A DNA stretch of 64,000 bases from Acanthamoeba sp. SK_2022b (taxonomy: Eukaryota; Discosea; Longamoebia; Acanthamoebidae). The stretch is from NCBI GenBank assembly GCA_027943245.1, contig JANDJZ010000392.1, positions 1 through 64,000 on the forward strand, read 5' to 3'. Positions within the stretch are counted from its first letter, which is position 1; each line of letters begins with the position of its first letter. This document shows, piece by piece, positions 56,334 through 64,000 of the stretch. The position numbers and the translations under genes were made by a program. The notes beneath the pieces are model-generated. The model worked only from the letters and a program-made list of their open reading frames with translations, ran no database searches and was not told the DNA's origin.

Positions 56334-57612
56334 AGACGCCGATGCGGTCGCGCAGCGTGTAGTAGGCCGCGCCGATGGCGGTGAACGGGATCTGCAGATT
56401 GCGCCCGCCGAAGAACGGCAGGTGCGGCAGCTTGGCGAAGGCGTCGAAGCGTTCGGCGTCGCCGCGCATCAGCTCGGCGATCAGCTTGCCCGCCAGATGG
56501 GTGCAGGTCACGCCGTGGCCGCTGTAGCCCTGCATGTAGTACACGTTATTCTCCAGCCGGCCGAACTGCGGCATGCGCGACAGCGTCAGCAGGAAGTTGC
56601 CGGTCCAGCGATAGTCGATACGCACCCCTTTCAGCTGCGGGAAGGTCTTCAGCAATTTTGGCCGTATCAGGTTGTCGATGTCGTCCGGATCGCGCGCGCC
56701 GTACACCACGCCGCCACCGTACAACAGGCGATGATCGGCGGTGATGCGGTAGTAATCCAGCAGGTAGTTGCAGTCTTCCACGCAGTAGTTCTGCGGGATC
56801 AGCGCCTGTGCGATCTCCGGCGCCAGCGGCTCGGTGGTCACCACCTGGGTGCCGCACGGCATGCTGCGCTTGGCCAGCCGCGGCTCCAGCTTGTCGCCCA
56901 GATAGGCGTTGCCGGCGACGATGACGAAACGCGCCTTCACCTGGCCGTTGGCGGTGCTGATGAGCGCCGGTTCGCCGTGGCGGATGTTCGTCACCGCCGA
57001 TTGTTCGAAGATGCGCCCGCCCTGCAGGCGAATCGCCTCGGCCTCGCCCAGCGCCAGGTTGAGCGGATGGATGTGGCCGCCGCTGTGATCGAGCAGCGCG
57101 CCGACGTAGCGATCGCTGGCAACTTCCTGGCGTACCCGATCCGCATCGAGCAGCTCGAGCTGGGTATTGCCGTAGCGTTCCCAGTTGCGCTTTTGCTCGA
57201 TCAGCGCATGGAACTGCTTGTTGTTCAGCGCGGCGAAGATGCCGCCGGGGCGGTAGTCGCAGTCGATGGCGTAGCGGCTGATGCGGCTGCGGATGATCTC
57301 CGCGCCTTCAAACATCATGCTGCCGAGCAGGCGGGCGCTTTCCGCGCCGTAGCGCTCTTCAATCACATCGATGTCGCGGCTGTAAGAGTTGACCAACTGG
57401 CCGCCGTTGCGGCCGCTGGCGCCGAAACCGATGCGCGCCGCTTCCAGCACCACCACGTTATAGCCGGCTTCCACCAGAAACAGCGCGGAGGAGAGGCCGG
57501 TATAGCCGCCGCCGATCACGCAGACGTCGCATTCGATAGATTCATTCAGTTGCGGATAGGGCTGATGTGCGTTGGCCGTGGCCGCATAGTAGCTTTTTAC
57601 GTGTTCAGTCAT
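56332..57612 (-). CDS. puuB: gamma-Glutamylputrescine oxidoreductase PuuB
   Basis: 426 residues; FAD enzyme with the dinucleotide motif CDVCVIGGGYTGLSSALFLVEAG (about 29-50). Oxidises gamma-glutamylputrescine to the aldehyde, step 2 of the Puu pathway. Conserved GFGASGRNGGQ and YSGHGVTCTHLAGK flavin-site segments. Last gene of the minus-strand group; 11 bp after puuC. Confidence 0.92.
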   Translation of the reverse strand: MTEHVKSYYAATANAHQPYPQLNESIECDVCVIGGGYTGLSSALFLVEAGYNVVVLEAARIGFGASGRNGGQLVNSYSRDIDVIEERYGAESARLLGSMMFEGAEIIRSRISRYAIDCDYRPGGIFAALNNKQFHALIEQKRNWERYGNTQLELLDADRVRQEVASDRYVGALLDHSGGHIHPLNLALGEAEAIRLQGGRIFEQSAVTNIRHGEPALISTANGQVKARFVIVAGNAYLGDKLEPRLAKRSMPCGTQVVTTEPLAPEIAQALIPQNYCVEDCNYLLDYYRITADHRLLYGGGVVYGARDPDDIDNLIRPKLLKTFPQLKGVRIDYRWTGNFLLTLSRMPQFGRLENNVYYMQGYSGHGVTCTHLAGKLIAELMRGDAERFDAFAKLPHLPFFGGRNLQIPFTAIGAAYYTLRDRIGV

Positions 57613-57623
57613 GAGATAAGCCC

Positions 57624-59120
57624 TTATTCCAGCGAGATCCAGGTGGTTTTCAATTCGGTGAACTTGTCCAGCGCGTGCAGCGATTTATCGCGACCGTTGC
57701 CGCTCTGCTTGTAGCCGCCGAACGGCACGGTCATGTCGCCGTCGTTGTAGTTGTTGACGAACACCGTGCCGGCCTTCAGCTGGCGCGCCATGCGGTGCGC
57801 ACGGGCCAGATCGCGGGTCCAGACCGCGGCGCCGAGGCCGTAGTCGCTGTCGTTGGCCAGCTGCAGCGCCTGTTGCTCGTCGTCGAAGGTGGTCACCGCC
57901 AGCACCGGGCCGAAGATTTCATCGCGCGCCACGCTCATGGCGTTGTTCACCTGGGTGAGGATGGTCGGCCCCAGGTAGCCTGCGTGGTCGCCCTGCGGAT
58001 GGTCGCGCCCGTCAAGGAACAGTGCGGCGCCCTGGCTCAGCCCCCGATCGATATAGCCGGCCACTTTTTCGCAGTGGCCGCTGTCGATCAGCGTGCCCAT
58101 CACCGTGGCGGGATCGAGCGGATCGCCGGGAACGAAGGCCGCCGCGTGTTTGCGCAGCGCCTGCAGGAATTCTTGCTCAATGCTCGCTTCGACCAGCAGG
58201 CGAGTGCCGGCGATGCACACCTGCCCCTGATTATAGAAGATGCCGGCGGCGGCGCTGCGGGCGGCCTGATCCAGATCCGGGCAGTCGGCGAAGACGATAT
58301 TGGCGCTCTTGCCGCCGGCCTCCAGCCAGACGCGTTTCATGTTCGATTCGCCGGCGTAAATCATCAGCTGCTTCGCCACCAGCGTGGAGCCGGTGAAGGT
58401 GAGGGCGTCGACGTCGCGGTGCAGCGCCAGCGCCTTGCCGGCGTCGTGGCCATAGCCGGGCACCACGCTCAGCACGCCGTCCGGCAGCCCGGCCTGCTGC
58501 GCCAGTTTGCCGAGCAGGATGGCGCTCAGCGGCGATTTTTCGGAGGGTTTGAGCACCACGCTGTTGCCGGCGGCCAGCGCCGGACCGAGTTTCCAGCAGG
58601 CCAGCAGCAGCGGGAAGTTCCAGGGCACGATGGCGCCGACCACGCCGATCGGCTCGCGTTCGATCAGCGCCAGCGCATCGCGGCCGGTGGGGGCGATTTC
58701 GCCGTACACCTTATCGATCGCTTCGGCGTACCAGCGGATGCAGCGAATGGCGCCCGGCACGTCGTCGCGCAGGCTGTGGCGAATCGGTTTGCCGGTGTCC
58801 AGCGTTTCCAGCAGCGCCAGCTCTTCGTGATGCTGCTCCATCAGCTCGGCGAAGCGCAGCAGCGTGGCCTTGCGCTGCGCCGGGGCGGCTTGCGCCCAGT
58901 CGCCATGCTCAAAGGCGGCGCGCGCCGCGCTGACCGCCCGATCGATGTCGGCGGCTTCGCCCCGCGCGACCTGCGCCAGCTCACGGTGCCCGGCGGGATC
59001 TTCCACGGCGAAACTTTTCCCCGCGGCGGCCGGCTGGTAGCGGCCGTCGATAAACAGCTGGTGCTCAATCTTCAGGGCCTGCGCCCGTTGTTGCCAATAC
59101 TGCAAATGGTGAAAGTTCAT
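57624..59120 (-). CDS. puuC: gamma-Glutamyl-gamma-aminobutyraldehyde dehydrogenase PuuC
   Basis: 498 residues, aldehyde dehydrogenase superfamily. Catalytic cysteine in NQGQVCIAGTRL and general base in LEAGGKSANIV; NAD-binding GAIVPWNFPLLLACWK. Oxidises the aldehyde to gamma-glutamyl-GABA. Located between puuR and puuB. Confidence 0.94.
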   Translation of the reverse strand: MNFHHLQYWQQRAQALKIEHQLFIDGRYQPAAAGKSFAVEDPAGHRELAQVARGEAADIDRAVSAARAAFEHGDWAQAAPAQRKATLLRFAELMEQHHEELALLETLDTGKPIRHSLRDDVPGAIRCIRWYAEAIDKVYGEIAPTGRDALALIEREPIGVVGAIVPWNFPLLLACWKLGPALAAGNSVVLKPSEKSPLSAILLGKLAQQAGLPDGVLSVVPGYGHDAGKALALHRDVDALTFTGSTLVAKQLMIYAGESNMKRVWLEAGGKSANIVFADCPDLDQAARSAAAGIFYNQGQVCIAGTRLLVEASIEQEFLQALRKHAAAFVPGDPLDPATVMGTLIDSGHCEKVAGYIDRGLSQGAALFLDGRDHPQGDHAGYLGPTILTQVNNAMSVARDEIFGPVLAVTTFDDEQQALQLANDSDYGLGAAVWTRDLARAHRMARQLKAGTVFVNNYNDGDMTVPFGGYKQSGNGRDKSLHALDKFTELKTTWISLE

Positions 59121-59135
59121 GCCTGGCTCCGTTGA

Positions 59136-59693
59136 TCAGAATGTCGTCGGCGTATGGGCGCTGATAATCCGGCAAATGCGCGCCGACGTGTTGCTGAAAC
59201 TGTGGGGGATGCCGGTATTGATGGCGTAGCTTTGCCCAGCCAACAGGTGATAGCTCTGGCCGTTGACCTGCAGCACCACTTCACCCTCCAGCAGCGTGCC
59301 GATCTCTTCCCCCTGGTGCTTGATGCGCTCGCCGGTGGTGGTGCCCGGTTCGTAGGTCTCGATCATCATCGCCAGCGTGCGGTTCGGGTCGCCGTTATGA
59401 ATAAGCTTCATCGAAACGCCCTGGCTGCCGATTTCGATCAGATCGTCACTGCCGATCACGATCTGCGGCTCCGTCGGTTTTTCCGGCTCGGCGAAAAACG
59501 CCGACAGCGACAGACCGTATACCGTCAGCAGCTTTTGCAGCGTGCTGATGGCCGGGCTGACCTTGTCCTGCTCGATAGTGCTGATGGCGCTGTGGGTTAA
59601 CCCAGACAGTTCGGCGACCCGGCGCTGCGACAACCCTAATTGTTGACGGATCTGCGACAGACGTTTTCCCGGTGCCAAGCTGACGTCGCTCAT
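59136..59693 (-). CDS. puuR: Putrescine-responsive repressor PuuR
   Basis: 185 residues: HTH_3 at about 12-66 (LSQRRVAELSGLTHSAISTIEQDKVSPAISTLQKLL) and a cupin domain (about 110-180) that senses putrescine. It represses the puu genes; putrescine relieves binding. ATGA overlap with puuD. Confidence 0.94.
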   Translation of the reverse strand: MSDVSLAPGKRLSQIRQQLGLSQRRVAELSGLTHSAISTIEQDKVSPAISTLQKLLTVYGLSLSAFFAEPEKPTEPQIVIGSDDLIEIGSQGVSMKLIHNGDPNRTLAMMIETYEPGTTTGERIKHQGEEIGTLLEGEVVLQVNGQSYHLLAGQSYAINTGIPHSFSNTSARICRIISAHTPTTF

Positions 59694-60451
59694 GGGCGTT
59701 TTTCCTTTTGATAGTTCCGACAGGCGGTGATGAAACCATCAAACAACAGGCGCGACAGGGCGTACTCGTCGCTGTTCCACTCCGGGTGCCACTGCACGCC
59801 GAGCGCGAAAGGCTGATCGCGCACGCTGATCGCCTCCACCAGCCCGTCGGCGGCGTGCGCCTCGATGCGAACGCTCGCGCCCAGGGTTTTGGCGCCCTGG
59901 CCGTGCAGCGAGTTCACCCAGAATCTGTTGCAATCCGGTATCAGTTGCGAAAGCAGCCCCCCTTCCTGAACGATGACTTCGTGGGCGGGGGCGTATTGCT
60001 GTTCCAGCGGCAGGTCGTGATCTTCACGGTGTTCCTGCAGCTCGGGCAGTTCGTACAGGCGGCGATGCAGGGTACCTTGGGTGGCGACCACCATCTCCTG
60101 CATGCCGCGGCAAATGGCGAAAAGGGGAATGCGCCTGTCGAACGCCTGGCGGATCAGCGCCAGGCTCAACGCGTCTCGGCCAGGATCGGCGTCAGGCTCA
60201 TCGCCGTTTTCACCATAAAGGTGCGGCTGCACATTACTGGGGCTGCCCGGCAGCAAAATGCCGTCGAGGCGCGGCAGCAGTTCCGCCAGCATTTCCGGCT
60301 CTGCCAGCGAGTGCGGCAGGGCGATCGGCAAGCCGCCGGCGGTGATAACGGCATTCAGGTACTTTTCTTGCAAGGTCTGTGTGAGGTGCCCGTTTAACCT
60401 ATACCTGCACATGACGACGCCGATGACTGGTCTGTTAAATATATTGTCCAT
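59690..60451 (-). CDS. puuD: gamma-Glutamyl-GABA hydrolase PuuD
   Basis: 253 residues, class I glutamine amidotransferase-like. Nucleophile C114 in FAICRGMQEM, histidine in GVQWHPEW. Releases GABA and glutamate. First gene of the minus-strand puuD-puuR-puuC-puuB unit. Confidence 0.94.
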   Translation of the reverse strand: MDNIFNRPVIGVVMCRYRLNGHLTQTLQEKYLNAVITAGGLPIALPHSLAEPEMLAELLPRLDGILLPGSPSNVQPHLYGENGDEPDADPGRDALSLALIRQAFDRRIPLFAICRGMQEMVVATQGTLHRRLYELPELQEHREDHDLPLEQQYAPAHEVIVQEGGLLSQLIPDCNRFWVNSLHGQGAKTLGASVRIEAHAADGLVEAISVRDQPFALGVQWHPEWNSDEYALSRLLFDGFITACRNYQKEKRP

Positions 60452-60620
60452 GCTATCCCCTTGGTACGTTCGAAATTATGAACGATAAGCTTCTCCACCG
60501 CCGATTTCGTTCAATATTCTATAAATCTAGCAGTCGATTGGGCAATATTCAAACCAAAAGTAACACTTGCAAAACAAATTTGTTTCATCTACGTTTGATT
60601 TGTGGGCATTATATTGAACA
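60436..60620. promoter_or_regulatory. Candidate PuuR operators in the puuD/puuA intergenic region
   Basis: A recurring ATATTGAAC-like element: 60606-60620 (GCATTATATTGAACA), 60509-60523 on minus (TATAGAATATTGAAC), a weaker one near 60541-60555, and AAATATATTGTCCAT over the puuD start. They resemble the PuuR recognition sequence I recall (AAAATATAATGAACA). The divergent promoters of both puu transcripts lie here. Confidence 0.5.
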
Positions 60621-60670
60621 ATACGGTCAATAAACATCGACGACAGCAAAACACAAACGGCGGGTGAACC

Positions 60671-62089
60671 ATGCAGACCAACATCGTAGAAGTGGAAAAC
60701 TTTGTTCAGCACAGTGAAGAGAGACGAAGTAGCGCGTTCCAGCGCGAAGTGAAGAAGTACCTGGAACGTTATCCGTTAACCCAACATGTCGACGTACTGT
60801 TGACCGATCTGAACGGCAGCTTCCGCGGCAAACGCATCCCGGTCGGCGGCCTAAGCAAGCTGGAGAAGGGCTGTTACTTCCCGGCGTCGGTATTTGCGAT
60901 GGATATTCTCGGCAACGTCGTCGAAGAGGCCGGGCTGGGGCAGGAGCTGGGCGAGCCGGATCACGTGTGCGTGCCGGTGCCGGGCACGCTGACGCCGTCG
61001 GCGGCGGATCCGCAATATATTGCGCAGGTGCTGCTCACCATGCTGGATGAAGATGGCACTCCCTTTGACGTTGAACCGCGCAATGTGCTGAACCGAGTGT
61101 GGCAGCGTTTGCGTCAGCGCGGGCTTTCCCCCGTGGTAGCGGTAGAGTTGGAGTTCTATCTCATCGATCGTCAACGCGACGCAGAGGGCTATCTGCAGCC
61201 GCCGTGCGCGCCGGGCACGCAAGAGCGCAACACCCAAAGCCAGGTGTATTCCGTCGATAACCTGAACCATTTCGCCGACGTGCTGAGCGAGATCGACGAA
61301 CTGGCTCGTTTGCAGGGCATTCCGGCGGACGGCGCGGTGGCGGAGGCGTCGCCGGGGCAGTTCGAAGTCAACCTGCACCATACCGACGACGTGCTGCAGG
61401 CCTGCGATCACGCGCTGGCGCTGAAGCGGCTGGTGCGCATGGTGGCCGAGAACCACAACATGCAGGCCACCTTTATGGCCAAGCCGTATGAGGAGCACGC
61501 CGGCAGCGGCATGCACGTGCACATCAGCATGCTGAACGCGCAGGGCAACAACGTGTTCGCCGACGACGACGGCGAAGACTCGGCGCTGCTGAAACAGGCG
61601 CTGGCGGGCATGATCGCCCTGATGCCGTCTTCGATGGCGCTGCTGGCGCCGAACGTCAACGCCTATCGCCGCTTCCAGCCCGGCATGTACGTGCCGACCC
61701 AGGCCTCCTGGGGGCATAACAACCGCACCGTGGCGCTGCGCATTCCCTGCGGCGATCGCGACAACCACCGCGTGGAGTACCGCGTGGCGGGCGCCGACGC
61801 CAACCCTTATCTGGTGATGGCGACCATTCTGGCCGGCATCGTCTACGGCCTGGAAAGCGCGCTGCCGCTGCCTGAGCCGGTGACCGGCAACGGGCTGGAG
61901 CAGGACGGGCTGCCGTTCCCGATTCGCCAGAGCGACGCGCTGTACGAGTTCGAACATCAGCCGGTGCTCAATGCACTGCTGGGCGAACGTTTCAGCCATG
62001 TCTACCTGGCCTGCAAAACCGATGAGCTGGTGCAGTTCGAGCGCCTGATCACCGAAACCGAAATCGAGTGGATGCTGAAAAACGCCTGA
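60671..62089 (+). CDS. puuA: Glutamate-putrescine ligase PuuA
   Basis: 472 residues, glutamine-synthetase fold; ATP-dependent gamma-glutamylation of putrescine, step 1 of the pathway. Conserved DLNGSFRGKRIPV, VELEFYLID, GQFEVNLHHTDDVLQACDH and HVHISMLNAQGNN. Length equals E. coli PuuA. Divergent from puuD. Confidence 0.95.
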   Translation: MQTNIVEVENFVQHSEERRSSAFQREVKKYLERYPLTQHVDVLLTDLNGSFRGKRIPVGGLSKLEKGCYFPASVFAMDILGNVVEEAGLGQELGEPDHVCVPVPGTLTPSAADPQYIAQVLLTMLDEDGTPFDVEPRNVLNRVWQRLRQRGLSPVVAVELEFYLIDRQRDAEGYLQPPCAPGTQERNTQSQVYSVDNLNHFADVLSEIDELARLQGIPADGAVAEASPGQFEVNLHHTDDVLQACDHALALKRLVRMVAENHNMQATFMAKPYEEHAGSGMHVHISMLNAQGNNVFADDDGEDSALLKQALAGMIALMPSSMALLAPNVNAYRRFQPGMYVPTQASWGHNNRTVALRIPCGDRDNHRVEYRVAGADANPYLVMATILAGIVYGLESALPLPEPVTGNGLEQDGLPFPIRQSDALYEFEHQPVLNALLGERFSHVYLACKTDELVQFERLITETEIEWMLKNA

Positions 62090-62397
62090 TCCCGCTCACC
62101 CTGCGACGACCGCGCGCGTCCGGCGCATTTCATCGGCTCTCCTGTGGCCGGTGAGGCTGCGCGCTGCGGTACAGAATTTCTTCTATCACGGCGTACAGGA
62201 CGCCGACGAGGAAATAACCATGACTCAGTCATCTCCCTGCGCAGACGTTTGCCTGTGCCGCAGTGCCTACGGGCCGGTCGCCGGCCGCCCGACAGTGATC
62301 CCAACCCGTTTTTCCCGCCGCCTGAGCAGCAGTTTCCCCGCGGCCTCTCTGAATGACGTTGCACGGTTGACAGCAGAGGACCAAGAGGGGAAATGCC
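62090..62397. other. puuA-puuP intergenic region
   Basis: 308 bp, GC-rich. A frame from 62220 (62 codons, starting MTQSSPCAD) is open but has odd Cys/Arg-rich composition and no family signal, so I do not call it. GAGGGG precedes the puuP start. No terminator seen, so read-through from puuA is possible. Confidence 0.5.
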
Positions 62398-63765
62398 ATG
62401 ACGATTAAAGCCATCGACGGCGGCCCGGCGGGCAAACCGCAGCTGCGCAAATCCCTCAAGCTGTGGCAGGTGGTGATGATGGGCCTGGCCTATCTGACGC
62501 CGATGACGGTGTTCGATACCTTCGGCATCGTCTCCGGCCTCACCGACGGCCATGTGCCGACCTCCTATCTGCTGGCGCTGGCCGGCGTGCTGTTCACCGC
62601 CATCAGCTACGGCAAACTGGTGCGCCAGTTTCCTACCGCCGGCTCCGCCTACACCTATGCGCAGAAGGCGATCAACCCGCACGTCGGTTTTCTGGTGGGG
62701 TGGTCATCGTTGCTCGATTATCTGTTCCTGCCGATGATCAACACGCTGCTGGCGAAGATTTACCTGACCGCGCTGTTCCCGGAAGTGCCGCCCTGGGTGT
62801 GGGTGGTGGGCTTCGTTATCCTGATTACCGCCATCAACCTGAAAAGCGTCAATCTGGTGGCCAACTTCAATACCCTGTTCGTACTGGCGCAGGTGGCGAT
62901 CATTCTGGTGTTTATCTACCTGGTGGTGCGCGGCCTGCACAACGGCGAGGGGATGGGCACGGTGTGGAGCCTGCGGCCGTTCCTCAGCGAGAATGCGCAT
63001 CTGCTGCCGATCATTACCGGCGCCACTATCCTGTGCTTCTCGTTCCTCGGCTTCGATGCGGTCACCACGCTGTGTGAAGAGACGCCCGACGCCGCCAAGG
63101 TGATCCCGCGCGCCATCTTCCTGACCGCGCTGTACGGCGGGGTGATCTTTATCAGCGTGTCGTTCTTTATTCAGCTGTTTTTCCCGTCCATTCAACGCTT
63201 CCACCAGCCCGACGCCGCGCTGCCGGAGATCGCGCTGTACGTCGGCGGCAAGCTGTTCCAGTCGATCTTCCTGTGCGTGACCTTCATCAACACGCTGGCC
63301 TCCGGCCTGGCGTCGCACGCCAGCGTGTCGCGCCTGCTGTACGTGATGGGGCGCGATAACGTGTTCCCGGAGAAGTTCTTCGGCTACATCCACCCTAAAT
63401 GGCGCACGCCGGCGCTCAACGTGCTGATGGTCGGGCTGGTGGCGCTGTCTGCGCTGTCGTTCGATCTGGTGACCGCCACGGCGCTGATTAACTTTGGCGC
63501 GCTGGTGGCCTTTACCTTCGTCAACCTGTCGGTCATCAGCCACTTCTTTATTCGCGAAGGGCGCAACAAAAGCTGGAAGGATCGCTTCAACTTCCTGTTC
63601 CTGCCGCTGGTGGGGGCGCTGACGGTGGGGGTACTGTGGCTGAACCTGGAGAAGAGCTCGCTGACCATGGGGCTTATCTGGGCGACGCTGGGCTTCGGCT
63701 ATTTGGCCTGGTTGACCCGGCGTTTTCGCCAGCCGCCGCAGCTCGAGCGGCAGCCGCAGCAATAA
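62398..63765 (+). CDS. puuP: Putrescine importer PuuP (APC superfamily)
   Basis: 455 residues, twelve membrane segments. Proton-coupled putrescine uptake for use as carbon/nitrogen source. N-terminal [31 protein letters not shown] and the later [21 protein letters not shown] match E. coli PuuP closely. Confidence 0.95.
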   Translation: MTIKAIDGGPAGKPQLRKSLKLWQVVMMGLAYLTPMTVFDTFGIVSGLTDGHVPTSYLLALAGVLFTAISYGKLVRQFPTAGSAYTYAQKAINPHVGFLVGWSSLLDYLFLPMINTLLAKIYLTALFPEVPPWVWVVGFVILITAINLKSVNLVANFNTLFVLAQVAIILVFIYLVVRGLHNGEGMGTVWSLRPFLSENAHLLPIITGATILCFSFLGFDAVTTLCEETPDAAKVIPRAIFLTALYGGVIFISVSFFIQLFFPSIQRFHQPDAALPEIALYVGGKLFQSIFLCVTFINTLASGLASHASVSRLLYVMGRDNVFPEKFFGYIHPKWRTPALNVLMVGLVALSALSFDLVTATALINFGALVAFTFVNLSVISHFFIREGRNKSWKDRFNFLFLPLVGALTVGVLWLNLEKSSLTMGLIWATLGFGYLAWLTRRFRQPPQLERQPQQ

Positions 63766-63771
63766 AATCAC

Positions 63772-63797
63772 AGGCGGGAGTTTCCCGCCTTTCTTTT
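63772..63797 (+). terminator. Terminator after puuP
   Basis: AGGCGGG/CCCGCCT stem followed by TTCTTTTT. Confidence 0.85.
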
Positions 63798-63856
63798 TGG
63801 CGCGTGCGGCAGTAGAGTGAAAAACCTGATAAAAAGTAACCCATTGGATCCGCCTT

Positions 63857-64000
63857 ATGCCCGCTTTGCCCTCGCGTACCCGTGCCACGCTGTTCGGTTT
63901 ATTGGCCATTGTGCTATGGAGCAGCGTCGTCGGCCTGATCCGCAGCGTCAGCGAAGGGCTGGGGCCGATCGGCGGCGCGGCGATGATCTACAGCGTCAGC
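63857..64000 (+). CDS. yddG: EamA-family exporter, YddG-like (3' end outside window)
   Basis: 48 residues visible from the ATG at 63857. The first membrane helix FGLLAIVLWSSVVGLIRSVSEGLGPIGGAA matches the start of YddG, an exporter of aromatic amino acids. The remaining ~245 residues lie beyond the window. Confidence 0.75.
   Translation, partial: MPALPSRTRATLFGLLAIVLWSSVVGLIRSVSEGLGPIGGAAMIYSVS

Noticed and set aside
62220..62408. 62-codon plus-strand frame between puuA and puuP
   Set aside because: Cys/Arg/Pro-rich without any recognisable pattern and overlapping the puuP ribosome site and start.

Overview
The window is a gene-dense chromosome segment of a high-GC enterobacterium, very probably Serratia (S. 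marcescens group). The evidence is a backbone colinear with the E. coli mfd-lolCDE-nagK-cobB-potDCBA-pepT-roxA-phoQP-purB-hflD-mnmA-nudJ-rluE-icd block, a chromosomal Qnr of the SmaQnr/QnrB type, and a stand-alone meso-2,3-butanediol dehydrogenase gene. Both window ends cut genes: mfd on the left and a yddG-type exporter on the right.

Layout. 1-10.2 kb: mfd (partial), a PLP-dependent hydroxyamino-acid lyase with a divergent YheO-type regulator, the LolCDE lipoprotein exporter, nagK and cobB. 10.3-11.5 kb: an AT-rich glycosyltransferase gene inserted between cobB and potD. 11.7-17.3 kb: the spermidine/putrescine transporter potABCD and divergent pepT. 17.4-21.2 kb: a LexA-box-preceded cluster of a peptidase-S74 tail-fibre protein, a colicin/pyocin-like bacteriocin with an N-terminal TolB-box-like motif, and a small overlapping immunity gene. 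21.3-26.1 kb: hcxB, roxA and phoPQ, with two PhoP boxes ahead of phoP. 26.2-30.9 kb: yegU/yegW homologues, a MocR regulator and two GNATs. 31-39.3 kb: purB, hflD, a reversed kup gene, mnmA, nudJ, a LprI-like gene, rluE and icd. 39.3-43 kb: an AT-rich island with an HNH nuclease gene and a large AAA-type ATPase gene carrying a zinc ribbon and a winged helix. 43-52 kb: stress, lipoprotein and small conserved genes. 52.2-53.9 kb: LexA-boxed qnr, a cold-shock gene with a cold-box leader, a tRNA-like element and a candidate small RNA. 53.8-56.3 kb: an isochorismatase-fold hydrolase, a Usp protein and butanediol dehydrogenase. 56.3-63.8 kb: the Puu putrescine-degradation genes (puuBCRD divergent from puuA-puuP).

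Functional themes. Polyamine handling is represented twice: uptake by PotABCD and PuuP, and catabolism by PuuABCD under PuuR. Two separate loci, the bacteriocin cluster and qnr, carry 16-bp LexA boxes of the form CTGT-N8-ACAG, so DNA damage should induce both. The most interesting accessory elements are the S74/bacteriocin/immunity operon, the HNH/AAA island behind icd, and the tRNA-like element after the cold-shock gene. All functional calls come from reading the sequence and remembered family knowledge; no searches were run.
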